From Microbacterium sp. Root166 (GTDB lineage Bacteria; Actinomycetota; Actinomycetes; Actinomycetales; Microbacteriaceae): a DNA stretch of 64,000 nucleotides. The DNA lies in contig NZ_LMGL01000002.1 of NCBI RefSeq assembly GCF_001427145.1, forward strand, positions 639,442 to 703,441, read 5' to 3'. The notes below the pieces were generated by a model that was not told the origin of the DNA, did no database searches, and saw only the letters and a program-made list of their open reading frames with translations. Both the position numbers and the translations under genes were made by a program. This document shows positions 43,206 to 52,126 of the stretch, one piece after another (within the stretch, counting starts at the first letter, position 1; each line of letters begins with the position of its first letter).

Positions 43206-44273
43206 GTGTCCACCCTCGTGAGCCCTTCCTCCCTTGAACCAGCGCAGGCGGAGTTCGTCGGCGGACGCGGCTACCTCGCGGCCTGCACGGTCGGATTGCC
43301 GACACGGGCGGTGCGGGACGCCGTCATCGCGGATCTGGATGCCGCCACCCGCGGCCGGCCGGATCCCCACGCGTACACGGCGGCGGTGGAGCAGAGCCGC
43401 GCGCACTTCGCCTCCCTCGTCGGCGTCGCCCGGGATCGCGTGGCGATCGGCTCGCAGGCATCCGTCGCTGCGGCCCTGGTCGCGGCCTCCCTGCCCCAGG
43501 GCGCCGAGGTCCTGATCGCCGCCGGCGACTTCTCGTCGATCGTGCTGCCGTTCGTGCACTCCGGCCGCGACCTGCGCGTGCGCACCGCCCCGGTCGACCG
43601 GCTCGCCGAAGCCGTCACGAGCGACACCCGGCTCGTCGTCTTCTCGCTCGTGCAGTCGGCGACCGGTGAAGTCGCCGACGCAGAGGCGATCCTCGCGGCT
43701 GCCGAGGTGCACGGCGCGCGCACCTTCTGCGACGCGACGCAGGCCGTGGGGTGGCTTCCGGTCGCGGCATCCCGCTTCGATGCGGTCGTGTGCCACGCGT
43801 ACAAGTGGCTGTGCGCGCCGCGCGGGGTGTCGTTCCTCACGGTCTCGGCGCGGCTCGAGCGCGACATGCCCGCCCTGTTCGCCGGGTGGTACGCCGGGGC
43901 CGATCCCTGGACCTCCTGCTACGGCGGTGAGGTGCAGCTCGCCCCGGATGCGACGCGGTTCGACGTGTCACCCGCGTGGCAGGCGTTCGTCGGTGCCCAG
44001 CCCGCGCTCGCGCTCTTCGCGTCGCTCGCGCCCGCAGACCTGCACGAGCACACGACGCGCCTCGCCCGGGTCTTCCGCGAGCGGCTGGGCGTGGAGGCGC
44101 CCGAGCGCGAGAGCGCCATCGTCACGTGGGCGGACCCTGAAGGCGCAGACCTGGCGCTGCTGACGGGCGCCGGCATCACCGCCTCCGGACGCGCCGGCCG
44201 TGCCCGCGTCGCCTTCCACGTCTTCAACGACGCCGAAGACGTGGAACTCGCGGCGCGCGCGCTGAGTCGCTAA
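43206..44273 (+). CDS. class V PLP-dependent aminotransferase / cysteine desulfurase-like
   Basis: A 355-residue PLP enzyme with fold-type I features: FCDATQAVGWLPV (cofactor-binding Asp), the Schiff-base Lys in VVCHAYKWLCAPRG (about residue 200) and RVAFHVFNDAEDVE at the end. It is closest in layout to the kynureninase/EgtE-like group; no desulfurase loop Cys is evident, so the reaction is undetermined. The start is GTG 43206. Its stop overlaps the convergent methyltransferase stop by 3 bp. The upstream gap contains TCGCATA twice, perhaps a regulator site. Confidence 0.87.
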   Translation: MSTLVSPSSLEPAQAEFVGGRGYLAACTVGLPTRAVRDAVIADLDAATRGRPDPHAYTAAVEQSRAHFASLVGVARDRVAIGSQASVAAALVAASLPQGAEVLIAAGDFSSIVLPFVHSGRDLRVRTAPVDRLAEAVTSDTRLVVFSLVQSATGEVADAEAILAAAEVHGARTFCDATQAVGWLPVAASRFDAVVCHAYKWLCAPRGVSFLTVSARLERDMPALFAGWYAGADPWTSCYGGEVQLAPDATRFDVSPAWQAFVGAQPALALFASLAPADLHEHTTRLARVFRERLGVEAPERESAIVTWADPEGADLALLTGAGITASGRAGRARVAFHVFNDAEDVELAARALSR

Positions 44274-45064
44274 GGGCGCCGGCCCGACGCCAGGATCGCG
44301 GTGTGCGGGATCCGCAGCATCCCGTCCGCTCCGGCACGGGCCCGCGTGACCTCGTCGTACGCGGCGCGCAGCGCCCGTCGGCCCGACGCATCGAGGGAAC
44401 GGTGGATCGCGCCGACCGTGGCGACGCCGCCCTCCACACCGCGCCAGAGCTCATGGGGCGCGATGGTGAAGGTCCATTCCACGAGCTCGGCCTTCACATC
44501 GGCCAGGCCGGCCTCCCGGAACAGCGACACCAGACCGTCTTGCGTGCGATCGGGCGGCTCGTCCCCCGGCGCGGGGTCGGGCGGATACGCCCCGGCGCCG
44601 GACAGCTCGAGGGCATCCCGCCACAGCGGACGCAACGGGCTGTTGCCGGGTGGCCACGCAGTCGCGGCGATCATCCCGCCCGGTGCGGCCACTCGCGCGA
44701 GCTCGCCGACCCCGAGGGCGGGGTCGGGCACATGGTTCAGGACGAAGTTCGCCGTGACGGCATCGAACTGATCGTCCGCGAACGGCAGCTCGGGCAGGGA
44801 CGCCTGGAGGAAGACGATCGCCTCGTGCCGCCGCCGGGCGGCCGCGAGCATGGACTCCTCGGGGTCGACGCCGGTGACGATCGCACCGCGGGCCGCTGCC
44901 GCGGCGGCGACGGTCCCCGGGCCCGTGCCGACGTCGAGAAGCCTCAGCCCGTCGAGGGTGCCCAGTGGTCGCGCGGCGGCGTCCAGCAGCGCCGGTACCG
45001 CGCCCTCGCACAGCTTGGCGAACGATCCGGCGTACGCCTCGCCGGTATCCGACCAGTCAGCCAT
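44270..45064 (-). CDS. class I SAM-dependent methyltransferase
   Basis: A 264-residue methyltransferase with motif I LLDVGTGPGTVAAAAAARGA (about residue 45), motif II VTGVDPEESML, and the post-I region FDAVTANFVLNHVPDP. It resembles the ubiquinone/menaquinone-type family in layout but the substrate is unknown. ATG 45064 overlaps the MFS stop by 8 bp, so they are co-transcribed with the FAH-family hydrolase further upstream. Confidence 0.88.
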   Translation of the reverse strand: MADWSDTGEAYAGSFAKLCEGAVPALLDAAARPLGTLDGLRLLDVGTGPGTVAAAAAARGAIVTGVDPEESMLAAARRRHEAIVFLQASLPELPFADDQFDAVTANFVLNHVPDPALGVGELARVAAPGGMIAATAWPPGNSPLRPLWRDALELSGAGAYPPDPAPGDEPPDRTQDGLVSLFREAGLADVKAELVEWTFTIAPHELWRGVEGGVATVGAIHRSLDASGRRALRAAYDEVTRARAGADGMLRIPHTAILASGRRP

Positions 45065-46349
45065 CGACGAGTGCGGTCGCCGACTTCGCCGGGCGGGCCA
45101 GGGGCGACAGGAGGACCGTCGCGACCACGGCGACACCGACCGCCAGGGCGAGACCCCCGTAGCCGATCACCGACAGCACCACTCCCGCGAGGATCGCCCC
45201 GGCAGCGCCGACCAGGCTCATGACGAGGTCGCTGAATCCCTGCCTGCGGGTGCGCATGGCCTCGGACGAGGCCTCGGTCAGCAGTGTCGATCCGGAGACC
45301 GTGGTGGCGCTCCAGCCGAGGCCGAGGAGCACCAGCGCGACGGTCACGGCGACGGTGCTCTCCTGCCCGAACGAAGCCGTGACGAGAGCCCCGGCGAGCA
45401 GCGCCTGCCCGATCATGATCGTCGGCACCCGGCCCAGCCGGTCGGCCAGGAGGCCGAACACCGGCGACAGGGCGAACATGCCGGCGATGTGCAGACTGAT
45501 CGTGAGCCCGATGATCGACAGCGACGCGCCGTGGTGGATCAGGTGGACCGGGGTCATCGCCATGACGGAGACCATGACGCCGTGCGCGGCCGCGATGGCG
45601 AAGATCGCGTACCGGGCGACACGGGGATCATCGGGCTTCGCGATCGCCGTCGCCGAGGCCCTCGCCGCGGCGACCACGCGCTGCGCCAGGAGCAGCGGGT
45701 CGGGGCGGAGCGCCACGACGTAGAGCAGGATCGCGAGGACCTGCGCGACCACCGTGATCAGGTACGGACCGGTCAGAGGCGGCATGCCGACCGATTGCCC
45801 GAGGACCTCCCCCGGACCCGTGAGATTGGGCCCGAGCACGGCGCCGATGGTGGTCGCCCACACGACGATGGACAGATCGCGCCCGCGGGTCGCGTCCGTC
45901 GCCAGGTCGGCCGCGGCGAAGCGCGTCTGCAGATTGGCCGCCTGACCGGCGCCGACAAGCCCGAAGGCCACGAGCAGCAGCGGGAAGGACGCGAGGCCCA
46001 CTGCGAGGACGACGAGCATCACGCCCAGGAGCGCGATCGCCATCCCGGTCGCGAGCGAGATCCGGCGCCCGCGATGACGGGCGAACGCCGCGAGCGGCAC
46101 CGCGAGGGCGGCCGTGCCCAGCGTCACCGCCGCGGCGGCGAGTCCTGCGAAGGCCTCGTCGCCCGAGATCTCTGCCGCCAACACCGCTCCTAGCGACACC
46201 GTGGCGCCGAAGGCGAGTCCGCCGAGGATCTGGCCGAAGGACAGCACCCACACCGTGCGGCGCTGGACGCGTGAGACCTCGGCGGGCGCCAGGGCGGCGT
46301 CGACGCCGGGCGCCGAAGGCACCGCCTCGGGCGGGAGCGGCGAGGTCAT
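45057..46349 (-). CDS. MFS transporter
   Basis: This 430-residue transporter has 12 predicted membrane helices and the MFS loop GLLADRLGRVPTIM between helices 8 and 9, with ARHRGRRISLATGM as the first-half counterpart. It is most like small-molecule exporters. ATG 46349 gives the standard length; the open frame to 46667 is antisense extension. It lies 5 bp after the FAH-type hydrolase gene and overlaps the methyltransferase, forming a three-gene operon. Confidence 0.9.
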   Translation of the reverse strand: MTSPLPPEAVPSAPGVDAALAPAEVSRVQRRTVWVLSFGQILGGLAFGATVSLGAVLAAEISGDEAFAGLAAAAVTLGTAALAVPLAAFARHRGRRISLATGMAIALLGVMLVVLAVGLASFPLLLVAFGLVGAGQAANLQTRFAAADLATDATRGRDLSIVVWATTIGAVLGPNLTGPGEVLGQSVGMPPLTGPYLITVVAQVLAILLYVVALRPDPLLLAQRVVAAARASATAIAKPDDPRVARYAIFAIAAAHGVMVSVMAMTPVHLIHHGASLSIIGLTISLHIAGMFALSPVFGLLADRLGRVPTIMIGQALLAGALVTASFGQESTVAVTVALVLLGLGWSATTVSGSTLLTEASSEAMRTRRQGFSDLVMSLVGAAGAILAGVVLSVIGYGGLALAVGVAVVATVLLSPLARPAKSATALVDG

Positions 46350-46354
46350 GGCGA

Positions 46355-47122
46355 TCAGGCCGAGCGAGCGACGTTGCGCAGGATGCCGAGGCCGGTGATC
46401 TCGACTTCCACGGTGTCGCCGGCCTCGATCTTGCCGACGCCGGCCGGCGTCCCGGTCAGGATGACGTCGCCGGGCAGGAGGGTGAACGCCGCCGACGCAT
46501 GCTCGATGACCTCGGCGAGCGAGAAGATCATGTCGCTGATCGGGCCCTGCTGGCGCACTTCGCCGTTGAGCTTCGTCGTGATCACGGCGGAGCCGTTCGG
46601 GTCGAAGTCGGTCTCGATCGCGGGTCCCAGCGGACACGACGAATCGAAGCCCTTCGCCCGCGCCCACTGGCCGTCGGTCTTCTGCCAGTCGCGCGCAGTG
46701 AGGTCATTGGCGATCGTGTAGCCGAAGACGTAGTCCAGCGCGTCGGCGGCCGGCACGTTCTTCGCGATCCGGCCGATCACAGCGGCGAGCTCGCCCTCGA
46801 AGCTGATGTGGTCCGACCCCGCCGGCAGCACCACGGCGTCGCCCGGCCCGACCACCGAGGTGTTCGGCTTGAAGAACAGCATCGGCGCCGGGGGCACCTC
46901 GTTGCCGAGCTCCGCGGCGTGGTCGCGGTAGTTGCGACCCACGGCCACGACCTTCGATCGCGGGATGACCGGAGCCAGCAGAGCGACGTCGGCGAGCGGG
47001 ACCCGCTCCCCCGTCGTCTCGTACCCGGCGAACATCGGATCACCGGCCAGGACGACCAGCTCCCCTTCGTCGACGATTCCGAACCTGATGGCGTCATTGT
47101 GGCTGAAGCGTGCGATCCTCAC
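46355..47122 (-). CDS. fumarylacetoacetate hydrolase family protein
   Basis: A 255-residue FAH-domain protein (RNYRDHAAELG, FFKPNTSVVGPGD, FEGELAAVIGR with the metal-binding Glu pair, GYTIANDLTARDWQ, TGTPAGVG). Members hydrolyse or decarboxylate 2-oxo acids such as oxaloacetate or open aromatic-degradation intermediates; which one applies is unknown. The start is GTG 47122, with TAGGCT 6 nt upstream (leaderless). It leads the operon with the MFS and methyltransferase genes. Confidence 0.9.
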   Translation of the reverse strand: MRIARFSHNDAIRFGIVDEGELVVLAGDPMFAGYETTGERVPLADVALLAPVIPRSKVVAVGRNYRDHAAELGNEVPPAPMLFFKPNTSVVGPGDAVVLPAGSDHISFEGELAAVIGRIAKNVPAADALDYVFGYTIANDLTARDWQKTDGQWARAKGFDSSCPLGPAIETDFDPNGSAVITTKLNGEVRQQGPISDMIFSLAEVIEHASAAFTLLPGDVILTGTPAGVGKIEAGDTVEVEITGLGILRNVARSA

Positions 47123-47128
47123 CGGTTC

Positions 47129-47134
47129 AGCCTA
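47129..47134 (-). promoter_or_regulatory. -10 box (TAGGCT) for leaderless FAH-family gene
   Basis: Six nt before GTG 47122; decides this start codon. Confidence 0.5.
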
Positions 47135-47151
47135 GCCATCGCTCCAGACAC

Positions 47152-47192
47152 CGAAAGGCCCCGGTCCGCCGCGAGCGGACCGGAGCCTTTCG
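47152..47192 (-). terminator. terminator of ilvE
   Basis: An 18-bp stem with one mismatch (CGAAAGGC...CCGGTCCGC with its complement) and short loop, 10 nt downstream of the ilvE stop on the minus strand. Confidence 0.85.
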
Positions 47193-47201
47193 AGAGAAGT
47201 G

Positions 47202-48302
47202 TCAGCCGTCGAGGCGCACGAGCCAGCCGTGCTTGTCCTCGCGACGCCCGTACTGGATGTCGGTCAGCTCTTCGCGCAGCGACAGCGCGAGTTCGCCGAT
47301 GGGCTGCTCGTCGGCGAAGTCCTTGCCCTTGAGCAGTCCGATGGGGGTCACCACCGCTGCGGTGCCGCACGCGAACACTTCGACGATGTCGCCGGATGCC
47401 ACACCCTGACGCCATTCGTCGAACGAGACGGCACGCGCCTCGACGGTGTGACCGCGGTCCTTCGCCAGCTGCAGGATCGAGTCGCGCGTGATCCCCTCGA
47501 GGATCGACGGCGACTGCGGGGTGACGATCGTGCCGTCCTTGTAGACGAACACGACGTTCATGCCGCCGAGCTCCTCGACGTTGCGGTCCGAGTCGAGGAA
47601 GACCACCTGATCGCAGTCCTGCTCGTACGCCTCGGACTGCGGCAGCAGCGACGCCGCGTAGTTTCCGCCGGTCTTGGCCGCACCCGTCCCGCCCTTGCCC
47701 GCGCGGGCGTAGTCCTCGCTGAGCCAGATCGACACCGGCTTCACGCCGCCCTTGAAGTAGGCGCCCGCGGGCGAGGCGATGACGTAGTAGCCGACCTTCT
47801 GCGCCGGGCGGACGCCGAGGAAGGCCTCCTTGGCGAACATGAACGGCCGCAGGTAGAGGCTCTGGTCGGCGCCCGAGGGCACCCACGCGCCGTCCACCGC
47901 GACGAGCTCCCGTAGCGACTGGATGAAGTACGACACCGGCAGCTCCGGCAGCGCGAGGCGGCGGGCGGAGCGCTGCAGGCGGCGGCCGTTCTGATCGGGC
48001 CGGAAGGTGTGGATCGAGCCGTCGGCGTGGCGATACGCCTTGATCCCCTCGAAGATCTCCTGGCCGTAGTGCAGCACGGCGGCGGCCGGGTCGAGCGACA
48101 GCGGCCCGTAAGGCTGCACGCGGGGGCGGTGCCACCCGCCACCGGCGGACCAGCAGATGTCGACCATGTGGTCGGTGAAGTTCGTGCCGAAGCCCGGATT
48201 GGCGAGGATCTCCTCACGCTGGGCGGTCGAGCGCGCCTGGAGATTGCGGCTGACGGCGAACTGCAGCGGGGCGAGTTCGGTGTCGGTGTCGAGGAGGGTC
48301 AT
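47202..48302 (-). CDS. ilvE: branched-chain amino-acid aminotransferase
   Basis: IlvE makes valine, leucine and isoleucine from their 2-oxo acids. The 366-residue class IV PLP protein has FGTNFTDHMVDICWSAGGGW, YGQEIFEGIKAYRHADG, the Schiff-base Lys in AAKTGGNYAASL (about residue 202) and EELGGMNVVFV, and VFACGTAAVVTPIG. ATG 48302 gives the family N-terminus. It follows leuB by 85 bp on the same strand and ends at a clear hairpin. Confidence 0.96.
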   Translation of the reverse strand: MTLLDTDTELAPLQFAVSRNLQARSTAQREEILANPGFGTNFTDHMVDICWSAGGGWHRPRVQPYGPLSLDPAAAVLHYGQEIFEGIKAYRHADGSIHTFRPDQNGRRLQRSARRLALPELPVSYFIQSLRELVAVDGAWVPSGADQSLYLRPFMFAKEAFLGVRPAQKVGYYVIASPAGAYFKGGVKPVSIWLSEDYARAGKGGTGAAKTGGNYAASLLPQSEAYEQDCDQVVFLDSDRNVEELGGMNVVFVYKDGTIVTPQSPSILEGITRDSILQLAKDRGHTVEARAVSFDEWRQGVASGDIVEVFACGTAAVVTPIGLLKGKDFADEQPIGELALSLREELTDIQYGRREDKHGWLVRLDG

Positions 48303-48387
48303 TGCGGGACCGTGCTTTCGGACGAGTGCGGAGCGTTCCGCTGCGTGGTGACGGGGCAGTCCAGTGACAGTGCGTGCCGGTCCCAGG

Positions 48388-49440
48388 TTACGCCTGGAGC
48401 CGGGCGGCGATGGCGTCGCCGATCTGCGCCGTGGTTCGGGTGGCGGCCGTGCGCTCTGCGATGTCTGCCTCGACCGCGCGGGTGACGGCGGCGGATTCCG
48501 CCTGCAGCCCGAGGTGATCGAGCAGCAGCGCGGTGGAGAGGATCGCGGCGGTGGGGTCGGCCTTCTGCTGTCCTGCGATGTCGGGCGCCGTGCCGTGGAC
48601 GGGCTCGAACATCGAGGGGAACGCGCCGTCCGGGTTGATGTTGCCCGAAGCGGCGAGGCCGATGCCACCGGTGACGGCGCCGGCCAGGTCGGTCAGGATG
48701 TCGCCGAAGAGGTTGTCGGTGACGATCACGTCGAATCGGCCCGGGTTCGTGACCAGGAAGATGGTTGCCGCGTCGACGTGGAGGTAGTCTACGGCCACCC
48801 CGGGATGCTCGGCCGCCACCTCGTCGAACACGCGCTTCCAGATGCTCCCGGCGTGCACGAGCACGTTCGTCTTGTGCACCAGCGTCACCTTCTTGCGCCG
48901 CCGCTCGGCCAGGTCGAACGCATAGCGCACGAGCCGCTCGACGCCGAACGCGGTGTTCAGCGACACCTCGGTGGCGATCTCCTGCGGCGTGCCGCGGCGG
49001 ATGGAGCCGCCGTTGCCGACGTACGGCCCCTCGGTGCCTTCGCGCACGACGACGAAGTCGATGTCGCCCGGATCGGCGAGCGGACCCGGAACCCCCGGGT
49101 ACAGCTTGGACGGCCGGAGGTTCACGTAGTGGTCCAGCTCGAACCGCAGCTTCAGCAGCAGCCCGCGCTCGATGTTGGCGTCCTTCAGCCGCGTGTCACC
49201 CGGCACCCCGCCGACGGCGCCGAGCAGGATGGCGTCGTTCGCCTTGATGGCGTCGATGTCGGCATCCGTCAGCGTCTCCCCCGTCTCGAGGAAGCGCTCG
49301 GCGCCCAGCGAGAACCGCGTCTTCTCGAATCGGATGCCGCTGCCCGCCGTCGCGGCCTCCAGCACCTTCTCGGCTTCGGCGATGACTTCGGGACCGATGC
49401 CGTCACCGGGGATGACGGCGAGCTTCACGACGCGCGACAT
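48388..49440 (-). CDS. leuB: 3-isopropylmalate dehydrogenase
   Basis: LeuB oxidises and decarboxylates 3-isopropylmalate in leucine synthesis. The 350-residue protein has [34 protein letters not shown], and [20 protein letters not shown] followed by the cofactor-selecting [19 protein letters not shown] precedes the ATG at 49440. It lies 14 bp after the DHA2-type exporter gene on the same strand, an odd pairing that could place leuB under the exporter's TetR-controlled promoter. Confidence 0.96.
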   Translation of the reverse strand: MSRVVKLAVIPGDGIGPEVIAEAEKVLEAATAGSGIRFEKTRFSLGAERFLETGETLTDADIDAIKANDAILLGAVGGVPGDTRLKDANIERGLLLKLRFELDHYVNLRPSKLYPGVPGPLADPGDIDFVVVREGTEGPYVGNGGSIRRGTPQEIATEVSLNTAFGVERLVRYAFDLAERRRKKVTLVHKTNVLVHAGSIWKRVFDEVAAEHPGVAVDYLHVDAATIFLVTNPGRFDVIVTDNLFGDILTDLAGAVTGGIGLAASGNINPDGAFPSMFEPVHGTAPDIAGQQKADPTAAILSTALLLDHLGLQAESAAVTRAVEADIAERTAATRTTAQIGDAIAARLQA

Positions 49441-49454
49441 CGCACTCCTCGTAC

Positions 49455-51029
49455 TCAGGGGGTGGCGCCGCCACCTGACCGGTGCTCCGGAACGGGTGCG
49501 GCGCGGGACCCTCCCAGGGTAGTGGCCGCGACGACGGCGGCGAGAACCACGAGGCCCGCGCCGATACACGCCGTCACACCCACCCCGGCGTCGAAGGCAT
49601 GGGTCGCGGCATCCCTCACCTGATCGCCCAGAGCCGGGTCGAGGTCACCGGCGAGGGCGATCGCGCCGGCGAGCGTCTCGCGCGCGGCGTCCGCGGCACC
49701 CTCGGGCAGCCCGGCGGGCAGGACCAGCCCCGCGCGGTAGAGCGAGGTGAGCAGCCCGCCGAGGACCGCCGTGCCGAGGACCGCGCCCAGCTCGTAGGCC
49801 GTCTCGGACACCGCACTCGCGGCACCCGCCTTCGCCGGGGGCACGCTGGAGAGGATGAGCTCGTTGGACACCGTCTCGGCCATGCCGATGCCGATCCCCA
49901 GCAGCGCGAAAGCCAGGACGAGCATCCCCAGGCCCGCGCCGTGGGCGGTCGCCGCGATCAGGAGGTAGCCCACCAGGGACAGCCCGAGCCCGGCGGGGAC
50001 GATCACTCGCGGTGAGAAGCGACGCGCCAGCGGCACGACGAGCAGCCCGGCGGCGATCATGGCCAGCAGGCCCGGAAGCAGGGCGAGCCCCGCCTGCATC
50101 GGCGGGAGCCCGACGACGAGCTGCAGGTGCTGCGCCACGAAGAACAGGAACCCGACGAGCGCGATGACGCTCAGGAGGTTCACCACGATCGCGCCGCTGA
50201 ACGTCCCCCGGCGGAACAGTGCCATATCCAGCATCGGAGTGTCCGACCGCAGCTGCCGGCGCACGAAGAGGACGGCGAAGCCCAGGCCGATGCCGAGCAG
50301 CAGCATGGCCGGGCCGGTGATCCCGTGGACCGCGAACTCCTTGATGCCCGCGACGATCGGCACGAGAGCGCCGAGCGACAGCGCGATGCTGACGACGTCG
50401 ATGCGTCCGGGGCGCGGATCACGGCTCTCGGGCACCAGGAGCGGCGCGAGCACCAGCAGCGGTACCAGCACCGGCACCGCGAGCAGGAACACCGAGCCCC
50501 ACGCGAAGTGCTCGAGGAGCACGCCGCCGACGAGGGGCCCGAGCGCCGCGCCCGCAGAGAACCCGGCCGCCCAGACGGCGATGGCGAGGCGCCGCTGGTC
50601 GCGGTCCGTGAAGATGGTGCGCAGCAGCGCGAGCGTCGACGGCATCAGCATCGCGCCGAACAGGCCCATGGCCGCGCGGGCGGCGATGAGCGCCTCGGCC
50701 GTGGGCGCGAAGGCCGCCAGCGCCGAGACGATGCCGAAACCGGTCGCGCCGATGAGCAGCATCCGCCGCCGTCCGAACCTGTCGCCGAGCACGCCCATCG
50801 TCACCAGCAGGCTGGCGAGCACGAGCGGATACGCGTCGATGATCCACAGCTGCTGCGCGCTCGTGGGCTCGAGCTCCAGCGCGATGGACGGCAGCGCGAA
50901 GCTCAGCACGGTGTTGTCGACCGAGACCAGCAGCACCGGCAGCATGAGCACCGCGAGGGCGAGCCAGCCGCGCCAGCCGACACGCGCGCCCTGTTCGGCG
51001 ATGGCGGGTCGGAGCGTTGCGGTGGTCAT
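49455..51029 (-). CDS. MFS transporter, DHA2 (14-helix) drug-exporter type
   Basis: A 524-residue transporter with 14 predicted membrane helices, motif [17 protein letters not shown] (about residue 78) and an acidic residue in helix 1 ([14 protein letters not shown]), typical of the QacA/SmvA/LfrA group that export cationic or amphipathic compounds. The Shine-Dalgarno is AAAGGA. A palindromic operator overlaps its -10 region and a divergent TetR gene lies next to it, so expression is probably inducible by its substrate. Confidence 0.92.
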   Translation of the reverse strand: MTTATLRPAIAEQGARVGWRGWLALAVLMLPVLLVSVDNTVLSFALPSIALELEPTSAQQLWIIDAYPLVLASLLVTMGVLGDRFGRRRMLLIGATGFGIVSALAAFAPTAEALIAARAAMGLFGAMLMPSTLALLRTIFTDRDQRRLAIAVWAAGFSAGAALGPLVGGVLLEHFAWGSVFLLAVPVLVPLLVLAPLLVPESRDPRPGRIDVVSIALSLGALVPIVAGIKEFAVHGITGPAMLLLGIGLGFAVLFVRRQLRSDTPMLDMALFRRGTFSGAIVVNLLSVIALVGFLFFVAQHLQLVVGLPPMQAGLALLPGLLAMIAAGLLVVPLARRFSPRVIVPAGLGLSLVGYLLIAATAHGAGLGMLVLAFALLGIGIGMAETVSNELILSSVPPAKAGAASAVSETAYELGAVLGTAVLGGLLTSLYRAGLVLPAGLPEGAADAARETLAGAIALAGDLDPALGDQVRDAATHAFDAGVGVTACIGAGLVVLAAVVAATTLGGSRAAPVPEHRSGGGATP

Positions 51030-51044
51030 GTCGGTCGATCCTTT

Positions 51045-51066
51045 CTATACCGTCCAGTCGGTATAG
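51045..51066. promoter_or_regulatory. TetR operator between DHA2 exporter and its regulator
   Basis: CTATACCG (51045-51052) and CGGTATAG (51059-51066) form a perfect inverted repeat with a 6-bp spacer. The -10-like TATAGA of the exporter and TATAGT on the regulator side both fall inside, so bound repressor would block both. Confidence 0.75.
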
Positions 51067-51092
51067 TATCAGGATGCCGCGACCGACGTCGA

Positions 51093-51098
51093 TAGCAT
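51093..51098 (+). promoter_or_regulatory. -10 box (TAGCAT) for leaderless TetR gene
   Basis: Seven nt before ATG 51106; an alternative to the TATAGT within the operator. Confidence 0.45.
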
Positions 51099-51105
51099 CG
51101 AGCCC

Positions 51106-51651
51106 ATGAGCCGTCCTCCCCTCGCCCGTGACAAGGTGCTCGACGCGTTCGAGGCGATCCTGATCGGCGAGGGCGAGCGAGCGGCCACGATGGACGCCAC
51201 CGCGCGCGCCGCCGGGGTCTCCAAGGGCGGACTGCTCTACCACTTCGCGTCGAAGGACGCGCTCGAGCTCGCCGTCGTCGAGCGGCTGCACTCCCTGGTG
51301 GCGGACGACGTCGCCGCGATGGCAGCATCGCCCGACGGCCCGATCGCGTACTTCATCCGCACGTCGGTGATGGAGGACGGCGCCCTCGATCGCGCGATCC
51401 TCGCGACCTCCCGGCTCGCGCAGGGTGGCAACGCCGCCGCCCGGGACGCGCTGCGCGGCATCCGCGAGCAATGGGCCGACGCGCTGCGCGACCACACGAA
51501 GGACGCCGCGGCGCTCGACCTCGTGATGCTCGTGAGCGACGGGCTCTACTTCAACAACGCCCTGGCCGGCGGTTCGATCCCGGGCCCGGTGCCCAGCGGC
51601 ACCGACATGGACGCCCTCATCGCCCTCGTCGAGCGGGCGGCCAAGGCCTGA
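51106..51651 (+). CDS. TetR-family repressor of the DHA2 exporter
   Basis: A 181-residue regulator with an N-terminal helix-turn-helix (ATMDATARAAGVSKGGLLYH, then FASKDALE) and a TetR_C-type ligand domain with LARGTSV-like helices (TSVMEDGALDRAILATSRLAQG). It is divergent from the exporter and the operator lies between. The ligand is unknown, probably an exporter substrate. It is convergent with the DUF2867 gene (3-bp gap). Confidence 0.92.
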   Translation: MSRPPLARDKVLDAFEAILIGEGERAATMDATARAAGVSKGGLLYHFASKDALELAVVERLHSLVADDVAAMAASPDGPIAYFIRTSVMEDGALDRAILATSRLAQGGNAAARDALRGIREQWADALRDHTKDAAALDLVMLVSDGLYFNNALAGGSIPGPVPSGTDMDALIALVERAAKA

Positions 51652-51654
51652 GCT

Positions 51655-52116
51655 TCAGCGTCGCGAGGCGAGGATCCGCCGCGCGCGGTGCAGCATCGCG
51701 TTCACCACGAGCGGGTGCGCCAGCGACACCGGCGTGAAATAGACGCGCCCGCGCCAGTCGTTGAACGTGACGACCGTGGTGACGCGCACGACGGCGGCCG
51801 CGGCATCCACCCCCACCGCGCAGCGGAAGGTGAGATGCGCATCGACGTACTCGATGAGCGCCTCGTCACCTTCGACGCGGCGCACGTCGAAGACGCCCGC
51901 CGGCGCGGACTCGAGCCCGATCAGCGGCGCCAGCGCCATGCGCACGCCCATCGCCGCCTTGACCCAGAGCGGTGCGCTCGCCGGCGAGAAGAGCGTCTCG
52001 GCCCACACCCGCGGGTCGTCGGTGGTTCCCGGCGGCTTGGACGCGAGGATCACGTCGCCGTAGTCGAACCGCCCGGCGTCCGCGAACGCGAGGCTGCGGA
52101 AGGTCGGCGCGGTCAT
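51655..52116 (-). CDS. DUF2867 domain protein
   Basis: A 153-residue soluble protein with the DUF2867 ending FTPVSLAHPLVVNAMLHRARR (about residue 130) and ALIEYVDAHLTFRCAVGV in the middle. The family resembles small START-like/SRPBCC folds and is of unknown function; it is often encoded next to membrane-lipid or quinone genes. Here it lies 10 bp before the serA stop region on the same strand (serA upstream), so it is the second gene of a serA transcript. Confidence 0.85.
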   Translation of the reverse strand: MTAPTFRSLAFADAGRFDYGDVILASKPPGTTDDPRVWAETLFSPASAPLWVKAAMGVRMALAPLIGLESAPAGVFDVRRVEGDEALIEYVDAHLTFRCAVGVDAAAAVVRVTTVVTFNDWRGRVYFTPVSLAHPLVVNAMLHRARRILASRR

Positions 52117-52126
52117 GGCTGAGTCG

